A stretch of DNA of 64,000 bases from Parasphingorhabdus cellanae (GCF_017498565.1 NZ_CP071794.1:2594001-2658000), one strand, 5' to 3'; shown: positions 36,031 through 45,883, counted from the stretch's first letter. Program-made: numbers and translations. Notes: generated by a model not told the origin, from the letters alone.

Positions 36031-36549
36031 ATGAAATTATCCACCTTTTTGGTTCCCGCCCTTGGCTTGTCACTATCCGCATGCGCTATGCAATCGGGCG
36101 ATTTTCCGTCGCTTTCCAAGCGCGCTTATGAGGATGGCACCGCAATAGACGAGCCGGTTGCACCGTCCGCTCAGGAAATAGACGCGCTACCCGCTGCGCT
36201 TAAAAAGGCCGTGGATGCAGCCGTGCGGCAAAGCAATGCGGCTCATCAAGTTTTCTTGGCTGATCTCCCTAAAGTGAAGCAAACTATATCGGCAGCGCGT
36301 GGCGCATCACCGTCAAGCGAATCATGGGTAGTGGCTCAGATGCAGCTTTCATCACTGGAAATGGACCGCAGTCCGTCCATATCAGCGCTGGCGGATATCG
36401 ATTCGCTCTATATGCAAAGGCTCGATCAAGAATTTGCCGGTGAAGAAAAAGGGGCGGCAGCGTTGATAGCAAAATCGCGTCAGCAGATTGAAGCGCAAGT
36501 TTCATTGCAACAAGACGAGATCGAAAAATTGAAATCGCGTATCCGCTAA
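36031..36549 (+). CDS. Predicted lipoprotein of unknown function
   Basis: From the ATG at 36031 the protein has 172 residues, beginning MKLSTFLVPALGLSLSACAM with a lipobox (LSAC). The mature part is helix-rich and charged, with a C-terminal coiled coil (QQIEAQVSLQQDEIEKLKSR). The open frame extends upstream to 35893 without signal-peptide features. No family recognised. It is divergent from rplU. Confidence 0.75.
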   Translation: MKLSTFLVPALGLSLSACAMQSGDFPSLSKRAYEDGTAIDEPVAPSAQEIDALPAALKKAVDAAVRQSNAAHQVFLADLPKVKQTISAARGASPSSESWVVAQMQLSSLEMDRSPSISALADIDSLYMQRLDQEFAGEEKGAAALIAKSRQQIEAQVSLQQDEIEKLKSRIR

Positions 36550-36558
36550 ATTTGCAGT

Positions 36559-37116
36559 CTAATTTGACGCTGCCTCGACCGCCGCTTTATGGGCCTTGGC
36601 ATTTTCAACATAGTGGGAAACACCCAACCGCATACCTTCGATTGCTTGCTCAGTTAGGTCGCGCATATATTTTGCTGGTGATCCCGCCCAGAGCTGTCCT
36701 GTCGGGATTCGTTTATTGGGCGTCAGCGTCGCGCCAGCGGCGAGCATCCCGTCGCCTTCAATGACACAGCCATCCATGACCGTGGTGCTCAAACCGACGA
36801 AGGCGCGGTCTTCCAGCGTGCAACCATGGAGCATGACCATATGACCAACCAACACGTCTTCACCAATAATGGTTGGATAACCATAGGGGGTGAACGAGGT
36901 TGGACTGTCACAGTGAACGGTTGTTCCGTCCTGGATGTTGCTGCGGGCTCCGATCGTGATTTTGTTCACATCTGCGCGGATCACGCAATTATACCAGATG
37001 CTTGCCTCTGGACCGACTTCGACATCGCCAATGATCTTGCAACCCGGGGCAATGAAAGCCGATTCATGAATTTTCGGCGTTTTGCCATTAAACGGCAGGA
37101 TAAGCGGATCGGTCAT
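36559..37116 (-). CDS. Gamma carbonic anhydrase-like hexapeptide-repeat protein
   Basis: A 185-residue left-handed beta-helix protein of the YrdA/PaaY group. Motifs: APGCKIIGDVEVGPEASIWYN, VIRADVNKITIGARSNIQDG, VHCD and IGEDVLVGHMVMLHGC, in which the three histidines are the expected metal ligands. Length and repeat count are normal for the family. The enzyme activity in this group is often absent, so the role is unclear. Its stop overlaps the start region of nothing; the next gene upstream is a GNAT protein that overlaps it by 4 nt. Confidence 0.92.
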   Translation of the reverse strand: MTDPLILPFNGKTPKIHESAFIAPGCKIIGDVEVGPEASIWYNCVIRADVNKITIGARSNIQDGTTVHCDSPTSFTPYGYPTIIGEDVLVGHMVMLHGCTLEDRAFVGLSTTVMDGCVIEGDGMLAAGATLTPNKRIPTGQLWAGSPAKYMRDLTEQAIEGMRLGVSHYVENAKAHKAAVEAASN

Positions 37117-37658
37117 TTGGATGTTTCCTTACGATAAGTGACATGGCGCAACAGATCGCTCTGTGGATCGACTTTCGGATGGTCGAAATCAAGTTCTGGC
37201 AAATGTTTCATATTCAAGCGTTCCATAACCGCTCTGCTGCGATTATTATTTTCGCTGGTAATGGCCCAAACTTGTTCATCCGGGAATGTTGCTGCAGCCC
37301 ATTCGCAGCATTTTTGGGCTGCCTCGGTCACGTAGCCATTGCCCCATTGCGCAAAAGCCATCCTCCAACCGATTTCCAGCTTGTCATGTACAGGCGTTTC
37401 TTCACCACCTCTTATGATGCCGCACCAACCAATCAATTTTTTGTCCGCTTTTGTTTCCAACGCCCAAAAACAATGGCCATTTTCTTTCTGATAATCTTGC
37501 TGCCAGGAGATAAGGTCGGCGACTTGCTTGCGTGTCATGATGGGCCCCAGCGTTCTTCTAACCTTGGGATCGCTGTTGATGGCATGGAAGATATCGAGAT
37601 CATTCGCCCGCCATCCACGTAAGATTAATCGGTCTGTTTCCAATTGAAATTCAGCCAT
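37113..37658 (-). CDS. GNAT-family N-acetyltransferase
   Basis: A 181-residue RimJ/RimL-type acetyltransferase: FQLETDRLILRGWRANDLDIF at the start, KLEIGWRMAFAQWGNGYVTEA for acetyl-CoA binding, and SENNNRSRAVMERLNMKHLPELDFDHP. Its 3' end overlaps the gamma-CA-like gene by 4 nt, which suggests translational coupling. It resembles the neighbouring 37674-38231 protein throughout, so the two are tandem paralogues. Substrate unknown. Confidence 0.9.
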   Translation of the reverse strand: MAEFQLETDRLILRGWRANDLDIFHAINSDPKVRRTLGPIMTRKQVADLISWQQDYQKENGHCFWALETKADKKLIGWCGIIRGGEETPVHDKLEIGWRMAFAQWGNGYVTEAAQKCCEWAAATFPDEQVWAITSENNNRSRAVMERLNMKHLPELDFDHPKVDPQSDLLRHVTYRKETSK

Positions 37659-37673
37659 GGAGAAGTGGATCGA

Positions 37674-38231
37674 TCATGTGTCGGGTTTCCAGTCTTTGGC
37701 TTCGATCCGATAGACGATCGTCGGGTTTAATTCTTCGCCATAATTAGGGTCGTGAAAGTCCAGTTCCGGCCGGTGTATCATGCCCAGCCTTTTCATAAGG
37801 CCCAAAGATGATTCATTGCCGGAAACGGTGAGCGCGACAACAAAGGGGGCTTTGTGTCGTGTAAAAGCAGCGCTCATCGCAGCGGTCGCTGCCTCCCGGG
37901 CATAGCCTTGTCCCCAGACGTCCTCTCGCAGCCGCCAACCAATTTCAAAGGCTCCGGTTAATTTCGGCTGCGGCGCGTTGACGCGCTTCAGTCCGCAGAA
38001 ACCCAGCAGAGCATCATCGGACTTGCGTTCGACGATCCAAAATGTGTGCCCAAAGTCACGGTCGTAGCCTCTGATCCTCTCAACCGCTTCCAGAAATTTC
38101 TCTCGGGATTGCACGCCGCCGAGCCAGCGCGTGACTTTAGGCGTGTTGAGATACGTCATAAATGGTTCGATATCCTCATCCCGCCAATTGCGCAGACGCA
38201 GCCGTTCGGTTTCGATAATGATATCAGCCAT
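37674..38231 (-). CDS. GNAT-family N-acetyltransferase, tandem paralogue
   Basis: A 185-residue protein from the ATG at 38231 (MADIIIETERLRLRNWRDED). The acetyl-CoA motif is FEIGWRLREDVWGQGYAREA, and SGNESSLGLMKRLGMIHRPELDF matches the paralogue downstream. Its start overlaps the end of hemB by 8 nt, so it is probably translated from the hemB message. Both GNATs keep the PELDF motif of this subgroup. Substrate unknown. Confidence 0.9.
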   Translation of the reverse strand: MADIIIETERLRLRNWRDEDIEPFMTYLNTPKVTRWLGGVQSREKFLEAVERIRGYDRDFGHTFWIVERKSDDALLGFCGLKRVNAPQPKLTGAFEIGWRLREDVWGQGYAREAATAAMSAAFTRHKAPFVVALTVSGNESSLGLMKRLGMIHRPELDFHDPNYGEELNPTIVYRIEAKDWKPDT

Positions 38232-39225
38232 GGAGGAGCCGAGCCGCATCCGCGGCGAAATAGGTGAGTATACCTGAACAGCCAGCGCGTTTGAAGGCGA
38301 TCAGCTTTTCCATCATCAAGGCGTCACGGTCGCCAATTCCGGCGGCGGCTCCGGCAGCGACCAGCGCGTATTCGCCGGAAACCTGATAGGCAAAGACTGG
38401 CACATTAAACTCAGTCTTTGCGCGGTAGATAATGTCGAGATAGGCGAGGCCGGGTTTGACCATCACGCTGTCAGCCCCTTCGGCAATATCAAGCGCGATT
38501 TCGCGCATCGCTTCATCGCTGTTGGCGGCGTCCATCTGATAGCTTTTCTTGTCGCCTTTCAGGGTGCCGCTAGAACCAACAGCATCACGGAAGGGTCCGT
38601 AAAAGGCGCTGGCATATTTGGCGGCATAAGACATGATTTGCACATTATGATGGTTTGCTAATTCCAGCGTGTCGCGAATAGCACCGACCCGCCCGTCCAT
38701 CATGTCAGAGGGTGCAATGATATCCGCACCAGCATTGGCTTGATTAAGCGCCTGCTTGGTCAGCATATCGAGCGTTCGGTCGTTCTCGACATAGCCATCG
38801 GCGTCAATCAAGCCGTCCTGGCCATGGGCTGTATAGGGGTCGAGCGCTACATCTGTGAGCACACCAATGTCGTCGCCCAAAGCATCTTTTATCGCCTTGG
38901 TTGCGCGGCACATCAGATTGTCCACGTTGAGCGCTTCTGCGCCATCGTCGCTGCGCTTATCTGTTGGCGTGTTGGGGAATAAAGCAACGCAAGGAATGCC
39001 AAGGTCGCGGGCCTCTTTAGCGCGCTCGACAATAAGGTCCACTGACCATCGCGAAACACCAGGTAGTGAAGCAATCGGCTCTTCAACTTCGTCCCCATCG
39101 GAAATGAACAGGGGCCAGATCAGATCGGCCGGCGTTAAAATATTTTCGCGAACCATCGCTCTGCTCCAGGCAGAAGTGCGAGTGCGGCGCAGACGGGTGC
39201 GGGGGAAAGCCGGAGTTTGGGTCAT
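38224..39225 (-). CDS. hemB: Delta-aminolevulinic acid dehydratase (porphobilinogen synthase)
   Basis: A 333-residue enzyme from the ATG at 39225 (MTQTPAFPRTRLRRTRTSAW) that joins two aminolevulinates in heme synthesis. The catalytic lysines lie in YAAKYASAFYGPF-adjacent sequence and MVKPGLAYLDII. The region that binds catalytic zinc through cysteines in E. coli and animals reads DVALDPYTAHGQDG here, with no cysteine, so this is a magnesium/potassium-type HemB as in many alphaproteobacteria. First gene of a hemB-GNAT-GNAT-gammaCA run. Confidence 0.97.
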   Translation of the reverse strand: MTQTPAFPRTRLRRTRTSAWSRAMVRENILTPADLIWPLFISDGDEVEEPIASLPGVSRWSVDLIVERAKEARDLGIPCVALFPNTPTDKRSDDGAEALNVDNLMCRATKAIKDALGDDIGVLTDVALDPYTAHGQDGLIDADGYVENDRTLDMLTKQALNQANAGADIIAPSDMMDGRVGAIRDTLELANHHNVQIMSYAAKYASAFYGPFRDAVGSSGTLKGDKKSYQMDAANSDEAMREIALDIAEGADSVMVKPGLAYLDIIYRAKTEFNVPVFAYQVSGEYALVAAGAAAGIGDRDALMMEKLIAFKRAGCSGILTYFAADAARLLHG

Positions 39226-39341
39226 AGACCTCAATATAGAGCGGTACGACTATAGGGCAATTGAAATAGCATTTTGAACAGCTTGCAGCGAAGGATGGTA
39301 TCTTTTACACCTTTGTAAACTTTTGCGGAGCGCTAGCGGCG

Positions 39342-40934
39342 ATGAACCTGGTTGTCAGACTACTCACCATCATAATCGTTATATTTGCGATCGCCTCCAA
39401 TCCCTCCAATGCCAAACGGGTCGCGCTGGTTATTGCGAACTCGGACTATCAAAATGCATCGTCTCTGGCCAATCCCGCATCCGATGCGCGGTTGATTGCC
39501 GCATCGCTGAAACAATCCGGGTTCGATAATGTTGATGTCAAATATGATCTCAGCAAATCCGCACTGGAATCTGAATTACGGGATTTCGGACAAAGGTCGG
39601 ACGGCGCGGATGTGTCCTTGGTATATTACGCGGGGCACGGCATTGAAGCAGGCGGTCAAAATTATTTAATCCCTGTTGATGCCGAGCTCCAACGCGACCG
39701 GGATCTGGAAATTGAGGCAACCCGGCTCGAAACAGCGCTGTTGATGGTCGAAGGCGGCCGGCTGAAGATCGTTATACTCGATGCCTGCCGAAACAACCCG
39801 TTCATTTCAAGCATGCAGCGGACAATGCGTAATCGCTCGGTAGGTCGCGGCCTAGCGCCGATTGAACCGGAAGGCGAAACACTTGTCGTTTATGCCGCTA
39901 AGGCCGGTGCAACGGCGGCAGATGGTGATGGAGCGAACAGCCCATTTGCCGAAGCGCTAGCACGGCGGTTGGTCCAGCCTGGGCTGGAAATCAGCCTGTT
40001 ATTCCGTTCCGTCCGCGACGATGTCCTGCGTAAAACTGGCCGTCAGCAAGAACCTTTCACCTATGGTTCCTTGTCAGGTAACGCATTTTATTTCGTACCT
40101 GGCAAAAACCAGACAGCAGTCAGCAATGCTGCGTCCGCGCTTGCTCCATCTGTCAGCGCCGAAACCGGCGAGGCGTTATTTTGGCAAGGGGCGGTAAGCG
40201 CGAACAGCGAAAAAGCCTATCGGTCGTATCTCAAACAATATCCACAAGGTCGTTACGCTGGACTAGCGGAAGAAAATATTGCCAGGATCAATGCGCTGCC
40301 TGCATCGGTGCCTGGCGTTCAAGGATTCACTATTCCGAGTTTTAGCAACGTTATCGGCCCTGGCGCTGTTGGTTCCGGGTCAAACATTAACGCAGCAACG
40401 ATCCGCGAATTTGATTTCAAGGCATCGGCGGCAGTGCGCCGTAAGACGTCCGATACATTTATCAAGCAACTGCAAACGAGCGATCCTGCATCTGCACAGG
40501 TTTTTGGTTTGTTGCTCGCTTCGCAAGATCTGTTCGCTTTGGTGCAGCGGGAAGCGTTTGATAAATATGGCATGCGCACCAATAATATGGCTGATACTTT
40601 TAGTCTATTGATTGGGGTTTTGCATGATGCTGCCAACGGTGTGGTCACCGAAGCCACCACCGCACAAGCCCAAGGACTACGCAATCAGATGGCCAAGTTG
40701 TTGATCCTGACACCAGAGCAAATACCGCAAACCGATGCTGGAAAACAGGAATTGAGCGATTTGATGCTGCTGAATTCGTTAGTGCTGGCTACCAGCCTTG
40801 ATGCTGCCAAAAACAATCCAACACTGATGAAACAGATTTCTGATCGGGTTTCCAACATGACCAAGACCCAGATGGGTGTAGATTTGAAAGCCATGGTGCT
40901 GACCGACAATGGTTTTCAACCACGCAGTCAGTAA
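39342..40934 (+). CDS. Secreted caspase-like (C14, metacaspase-type) peptidase with extra C-terminal domain
   Basis: A 530-residue protein with an N-terminal signal peptide or anchor (residues 1-24). The p20-like domain spans 25-265: KRVALVIANSDYQNASSLANPA, catalytic His99 in YYAGHGIE and Cys149 in ILDACRNNPF. The S1-pocket Asp lies near GADVSLVYYAGHG. Residues 280-315 contain a short SPOR/TPR-like linker (AYRSYLKQYPQGRYAGLAEENI). Residues 330-530 form a helical domain I do not recognise. Catalytic residues are intact, so it is probably active; target unknown. Confidence 0.9.
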   Translation: MNLVVRLLTIIIVIFAIASNPSNAKRVALVIANSDYQNASSLANPASDARLIAASLKQSGFDNVDVKYDLSKSALESELRDFGQRSDGADVSLVYYAGHGIEAGGQNYLIPVDAELQRDRDLEIEATRLETALLMVEGGRLKIVILDACRNNPFISSMQRTMRNRSVGRGLAPIEPEGETLVVYAAKAGATAADGDGANSPFAEALARRLVQPGLEISLLFRSVRDDVLRKTGRQQEPFTYGSLSGNAFYFVPGKNQTAVSNAASALAPSVSAETGEALFWQGAVSANSEKAYRSYLKQYPQGRYAGLAEENIARINALPASVPGVQGFTIPSFSNVIGPGAVGSGSNINAATIREFDFKASAAVRRKTSDTFIKQLQTSDPASAQVFGLLLASQDLFALVQREAFDKYGMRTNNMADTFSLLIGVLHDAANGVVTEATTAQAQGLRNQMAKLLILTPEQIPQTDAGKQELSDLMLLNSLVLATSLDAAKNNPTLMKQISDRVSNMTKTQMGVDLKAMVLTDNGFQPRSQ

Positions 40935-40998
40935 ATATTGATCTTTGCAAGGCAAGCTAAGGTCAGGCTATCCAAGTCGTAAACATAAAGGAATTTTC

Positions 40999-41316
40999 AT
41001 GCCATCCAATTATCTATTCCGTGTACCAGCTGTATTGACCGCTACGTTCATTTTATCTGCATGCGGTAGTGCGGATGACGAGAACAGCCTGACCGGTGCG
41101 TTTAACAAGAATTTTAACGAGAGCTGGAATACAGAATTCGTAGCGGGATGTGTAGCGGAAGCCACAAAAGCAGGAGCGGCTGAAGCGGATGCTACGCCTC
41201 TATGCGACTGTATGGCCAAAGAGCTCAACGAAAAGCTTGATGGCATCGGTGAGAAAATGAACCCACCTCAGGAAAAGTTGGAAGCAGCCGGTGAAATCTG
41301 CTTCGGCAGCATTTGA
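40999..41316 (+). CDS. Small predicted lipoprotein
   Basis: A 105-residue protein from the ATG at 40999 (AAAGGAA upstream): MPSNYLFRVPAVLTATFILSACGS, lipobox LSAC. The mature domain has three more cysteines (AGCVAE, PLCDCMAKEL) and a later Cys in GEICFGS; spacing suggests two disulfides. It follows the caspase-like gene by 64 nt in the same direction and might be its partner; this is context only. No family recognised. Confidence 0.75.
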   Translation: MPSNYLFRVPAVLTATFILSACGSADDENSLTGAFNKNFNESWNTEFVAGCVAEATKAGAAEADATPLCDCMAKELNEKLDGIGEKMNPPQEKLEAAGEICFGSI

Positions 41317-41327
41317 GACTATCTGCT

Positions 41328-42878
41328 TTAGCTGATGGAGGCTTTCGTCAGCCGACTTATCTCGCGCTGTTTTTTCGGACCGGTTGATGCACTTTTCAGT
41401 GTTCCAAGGGCCGCACCTGGCGTTACCTGTTTCAGACGCTGCAATTCGCTTTTGAACCGTTTCAACTCTTTGCCGCTGAGCTCAGACCGCTGAACAAATT
41501 TCACGGAGTTGGGGTTGATCGTCCGGCCATTGCGATACAGTTCATAATGAAGATGAGGGCCAGTCGATAAGCCCGTTGAGCCGATATAGCCGATTATTTG
41601 CCCCTTGCGCACGCTGCGTCCATTGCTGACCGCGATACGGCTCATATGGGCATAGCCCGATGCAAGCCCGCCGCTATGTTTGATTTTTACAAACTTGCCA
41701 TAACCGCCTTTGCGACCGGCGTAAGTGACCTTGCCATCGGTGACCGCATAGATCGGGGCCCCATAGCCGCCGCCAAAATCAATACCGCTGTGCATTCTTT
41801 TATACCGCAATATGGGGTGCCGACGCATCCCGTAATTAGATGTCCTCCGACCGCGGGTGGGACGAACCAGCTCGCCGCGAGATTGGCCGACGCCCGATGC
41901 TTCAAACCAGTTTGAACGCCCACCACTTGCCCATTTTAGCATCTGTGCTTTGGCCTTACCATCGCGCTCAATGCCCGCGTAAAGAAGATCACCGACCTCA
42001 ACTTCCCCGGTTTCGGCGCGGCGATAACCAAGAATGATGTCAAACTCGTCGGTCGACCGGATATCACGCGAGACCGACATTTTTTTTCCGATAACCTGCA
42101 GATATTTTTGAACTGCCTCTGCTGGCGCGCCAGCGGCGCGAGCGGAGCGATATAGGCTGGATCCGACTGTGCCTCTTATCCGCAGAGGCGTATTGTCTAC
42201 TACGATCGGCTTACGGTTGAGTTTTAGCTGATCACCATTGCGGAGAATTTCGAGATTCAAATCAAATCTGGCCCGGAACGCCAGCTGGTCTAGAGGGCGT
42301 GGCTGATTTTTAGACGACCGGCGACCCAAGGTTACATCTATCTTTGTGCCCGGTTTGATTTCGTCTAAAGTCACCGCACTGGAAACCAGATTCGTTACTT
42401 CGCGAGCTTCTGCATTGGCTACACCAGCACGCTGCAATACCCGCCGCAAGCTATCGCCGCGGCCTAAGGTTGCAACCAGTTCAATAGACGGGCGCTCCGG
42501 GCTTTGCGCCAATGGACGCACGGCATCCGTAGCAGCCATTCGAACGCCAGTATCAGATCCATAAGCCAGTGGGGCAATTGTTTGCGATCGCGCTTGATCC
42601 GCACGAAAACCGGTTAGCGCTGCACTTTGATGGCCATTAATTGGGCCGAAATCTGGCAGAAAGGAGATTGCTATACCGCAGAGTAAAACCAAAGTGGCGA
42701 GACCGCGAAGCCAAGTCAGGCTACCAATGTCGCGCCCGAGGTCCGGCACCCAATCTACATCACTTAACCGGTCCCGCCAGTCGTCAAAAGCGCTGGTCAA
42801 GGCTTCGGGCATGGTGAATATCGGCGCAGGTGGGTCTGCTGCAACGGCTGCAGCCCCGTTTCCCTGATCGGCAAGCAT
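41328..42878 (-). CDS. M23-family peptidase (LytM-type), membrane-anchored
   Basis: A 516-residue protein from the ATG at 42878 (an earlier in-frame ATG lies at 42902). One membrane segment lies near the N terminus (about residues 55-74). LysM/opacity-like N-terminal domains (135-300) follow, then the M23 domain at about 350-460 with the zinc ligands in MHSGIDFGGGYG (HxxxD) and GPHLHYELYRNG (HxH). All ligands are present, so it is probably an active peptidoglycan endopeptidase. Convergent with the lipoprotein gene and divergent from the helicase. Confidence 0.94.
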   Translation of the reverse strand: MLADQGNGAAAVAADPPAPIFTMPEALTSAFDDWRDRLSDVDWVPDLGRDIGSLTWLRGLATLVLLCGIAISFLPDFGPINGHQSAALTGFRADQARSQTIAPLAYGSDTGVRMAATDAVRPLAQSPERPSIELVATLGRGDSLRRVLQRAGVANAEAREVTNLVSSAVTLDEIKPGTKIDVTLGRRSSKNQPRPLDQLAFRARFDLNLEILRNGDQLKLNRKPIVVDNTPLRIRGTVGSSLYRSARAAGAPAEAVQKYLQVIGKKMSVSRDIRSTDEFDIILGYRRAETGEVEVGDLLYAGIERDGKAKAQMLKWASGGRSNWFEASGVGQSRGELVRPTRGRRTSNYGMRRHPILRYKRMHSGIDFGGGYGAPIYAVTDGKVTYAGRKGGYGKFVKIKHSGGLASGYAHMSRIAVSNGRSVRKGQIIGYIGSTGLSTGPHLHYELYRNGRTINPNSVKFVQRSELSGKELKRFKSELQRLKQVTPGAALGTLKSASTGPKKQREISRLTKASIS

Positions 42879-43129
42879 GTCGATACTCTTGAACAAATGC
42901 ACCCCTTGGCGACGCTATCTTTTTATACGCAAAGATAAAACTCCGTCACAATATCGTTTCTTTCTCTGTGAAGGAATAGGGTTAATGTCAAATTAAGATC
43001 ATGGTCAGATCATACGCTATGCGATAAAACGTGTAAAATCGCAGACATCCAACTATATTGGCAAGAATCTGGTCAATTTTATAAGGAATCTGCTTGCCTG
43101 TTTGATGCAGATGCGGTGAGGTAAGGCAA

Positions 43130-45874
43130 ATGTCCGACTTCTCCCAGTCTCCTGTTATCGCCGTTCTTGGCCCAACGAATACCGGCAAAACCCATTTGGC
43201 GGTTGAGCGGATGTGTGCCCATTCCAGTGGGATGATCGGTTTTCCGCTGCGATTGCTGGCCCGTGAAGTTTATGATCGGGTGGTCGCTTTGAAAGGCGTC
43301 AATCGCGTGGCTTTGGTTACGGGTGAGGAAAAAATTGTTCCGCCGGCCGCGCGCTGGTTCCTCTGCACAGCTGAAGCGATGCCGATTGACCGGGATTTCA
43401 GCTTTGTGGCCATTGACGAGGCACAGCTGGGTATAAACCCTGAACGCGGCCATATTTTTACCGACCGAATGCTGAATATACGCGGTCGGGATGAAACAAT
43501 GATCTTAGGCTCCGATAGTTTGCGGCCATTGGTTGAGCAGTTGATACCGGATGCTGAAATCATCTCGCGCCCACGATTTTCAACGCTGAGCTATGCCGGA
43601 CCACGAAAGCTATCGCGGTTACCACGACGCTCCGCGATTGTCGCATTTTCAGTTGAGGACGTTTATGCGATCGCTGAAATGCTTCGGCGGCAGCATGGCG
43701 GGGCTGCGATTGTAATGGGATCATTGTCGCCGCAAACCCGCAATGCGCAAGTCAAAATGTATCAGGACGGCGAGGTGGACTATCTCGTCGCCACGGATGC
43801 AATTGGCATGGGTCTAAATCTTGATGTGTCGCATGTCGCATTTGCTGCTCTAAAAAAATTTGATGGCCGCCGCCGTCGCCGCCTGACGCTCTCAGAAATC
43901 GGTCAAATTGCCGGTCGCGCCGGTCGTCATCAAAAAGATGGCAGTTTTGGAGTGCTATCGGGACTGGCATCTTCCGACGAGTTGGAGCCCGAAGAAATCG
44001 AGCGGCTAGAAGATCATAGCTTTCCACGATTGGAATGGCTCTATTGGCGTAATGCTGACCCGGATTTGTCAAGCGTTACAATGCTCATTCAATCATTGGA
44101 GGAAAAGCCAAAGGACCGGCTGTTGCAGCCCGCGCCTGAAGCGGTTGATTTGGCTGTCCTGAAAAGACTGGCCCAGGATCCCAATGTCAGCCGATTGGCA
44201 ATGGGGCGTGATCAGGTGCGTTTGCTTTGGGAAGCGGCGTGTATTCCCGACTTTCGCAAGATAGGCGCGGATCATCAGGCGCGTTTTGTCGCTTCACTAT
44301 GGTCTTATCTGGCTCAAGGTAGCGGCCGCATTCCCCATGCCCGTATGGCTCAGGAAATCTCTCGATTGGAAAATGTCCAGGGCGACATATCTACTCTTGC
44401 CGCGCGCATATCTGCTGCTCGCAGCTGGAGCTATATTGCGCAAAAATCCCGTTGGGTCGAGCAAGCTGACGTGATGGTGGATCGCACCCGCCTATTGGAA
44501 CGGCGACTGAGTGATGCGATGCACAATCAGCTGACCCAGAGATTCGTCGACAAACGCACTCGCGTCCTGATGCGTGGGCTCCTGAAAGATGCCTTGCCAC
44601 AGGATGTTGGACTGGAAGCAGATGGCGCGGTATTGGTGGATGGACTGGAAATTGGAACGCTGAAGGGCTTCCAATTCATTGTGCCTTCGGATAGCCGGAG
44701 AGAAGACCGCAAGATGCTGCTTGCCGCAGCGGAAAGATATTTGGGACCAATTATGACCGACAAAGCTGACGCGTTGGCAAAAGCCTCCGATAGTGAATTG
44801 ACATTGGCCGCCGATGAAACTGGTCAGCCGGTCATATATTGGCAAGAGGCGAAGCTTGCATTGCTGACCAAGGGGAAGAATCTCCTCCATCCCGAAATTA
44901 AATTTGATCGCGCGCTTAAAGATATCTCACCTGAAAATAGCAAAAAAGCAGAAGAACGGGTCAAGCAGTGGGTCGAGACGATGAAGGCCAAGCATTTGGA
45001 AGGGCTCGTCAAAATTGATGCGCTTGCCAATGATGCGAATACACCGGCCTCGGTCCGTGCGTTATTTGCGCAGATCGTCGAAGCCGGTGGAATCATTATG
45101 CGGCGGCAAATTGATCAGGCAGTTCGGGCGCTAGATAATGATATGCGCGGTGTAGCGCGGCGTGGTGGGCTAGTTTTCGGTGCCCTCGACATCTTTCATC
45201 ATGCCTTGATGAAGCCAGGCGCCGTGCTCTGGCGCAATGCTCTGTTCGCTGCGCTAGATGAGCAGCCCATGATTGCGCTACCCGGCGATAATGCCGTGCA
45301 TCTTAAAGATTGGAAATTTGCAGCTCCAGACCATGCCAGCCGATTGGGGTTCCGAAAAATCGGCAATGAATATGTGCGCGTCGATATGGCCGAGCGTCTT
45401 GTCAAACAGGCGCATGAGGCGCGTCAGGCGGGACCGGTTTTTCCAATTGACCCAGCGCTTGCTACATCTCTTGGTTTGTCAACGGAGATACATGAAGCGT
45501 TGCTCGACATGGCTGGATTTGTGAAAACTGAGGACAAACCTCAGATTATTGAACCGGATGAAACGAAAGAATCGCAAGCAGCTGCAACGGACGTACCAGT
45601 AACAGACGACGTCAGCAAAGCTGGCGCCGTTGAGTCAGAGGATTTTCTAGCGTCAAACGATGATACTCAACCTGAGGCGCCGGCAGTATATTGGCGTTGG
45701 AAGGGCATGGGTAAGGCTCGTTCAGGAAAGCATCATAAGAATTACAACAAGAAGCCCCCTAACAAGCGGCCGAATAAATCTGGTACCGGTTCACGCAAGA
45801 CCGAGCCTGTCTTAGCGACCGCTGGCGGTGCCTTTGCTGAACTGGCGGAACTGAAAAAGGCTATGAAAAAATAG
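43130..45874 (+). CDS. SUV3-like superfamily-2 RNA helicase
   Basis: A 914-residue helicase of the alphaproteobacterial/mitochondrial SUV3 group. Walker A is GPTNTGKTH, motif II DEAQ in FVAIDEAQLGINPERG, motif VI-like QIAGRAGRHQKDGSFG. The C-terminal 60 residues are basic (KARSGKHHKNYNKKPPNKRP), as for RNA binding. Mitochondrial SUV3 works in the RNA degradosome; a bacterial role in RNA turnover is inference. GAGGTAAGG precedes the ATG. The S4 gene follows in the same frame after one TAG. Confidence 0.93.
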   Translation: MSDFSQSPVIAVLGPTNTGKTHLAVERMCAHSSGMIGFPLRLLAREVYDRVVALKGVNRVALVTGEEKIVPPAARWFLCTAEAMPIDRDFSFVAIDEAQLGINPERGHIFTDRMLNIRGRDETMILGSDSLRPLVEQLIPDAEIISRPRFSTLSYAGPRKLSRLPRRSAIVAFSVEDVYAIAEMLRRQHGGAAIVMGSLSPQTRNAQVKMYQDGEVDYLVATDAIGMGLNLDVSHVAFAALKKFDGRRRRRLTLSEIGQIAGRAGRHQKDGSFGVLSGLASSDELEPEEIERLEDHSFPRLEWLYWRNADPDLSSVTMLIQSLEEKPKDRLLQPAPEAVDLAVLKRLAQDPNVSRLAMGRDQVRLLWEAACIPDFRKIGADHQARFVASLWSYLAQGSGRIPHARMAQEISRLENVQGDISTLAARISAARSWSYIAQKSRWVEQADVMVDRTRLLERRLSDAMHNQLTQRFVDKRTRVLMRGLLKDALPQDVGLEADGAVLVDGLEIGTLKGFQFIVPSDSRREDRKMLLAAAERYLGPIMTDKADALAKASDSELTLAADETGQPVIYWQEAKLALLTKGKNLLHPEIKFDRALKDISPENSKKAEERVKQWVETMKAKHLEGLVKIDALANDANTPASVRALFAQIVEAGGIIMRRQIDQAVRALDNDMRGVARRGGLVFGALDIFHHALMKPGAVLWRNALFAALDEQPMIALPGDNAVHLKDWKFAAPDHASRLGFRKIGNEYVRVDMAERLVKQAHEARQAGPVFPIDPALATSLGLSTEIHEALLDMAGFVKTEDKPQIIEPDETKESQAAATDVPVTDDVSKAGAVESEDFLASNDDTQPEAPAVYWRWKGMGKARSGKHHKNYNKKPPNKRPNKSGTGSRKTEPVLATAGGAFAELAELKKAMKK

Positions 45875-45883
45875 GATGCGGCG

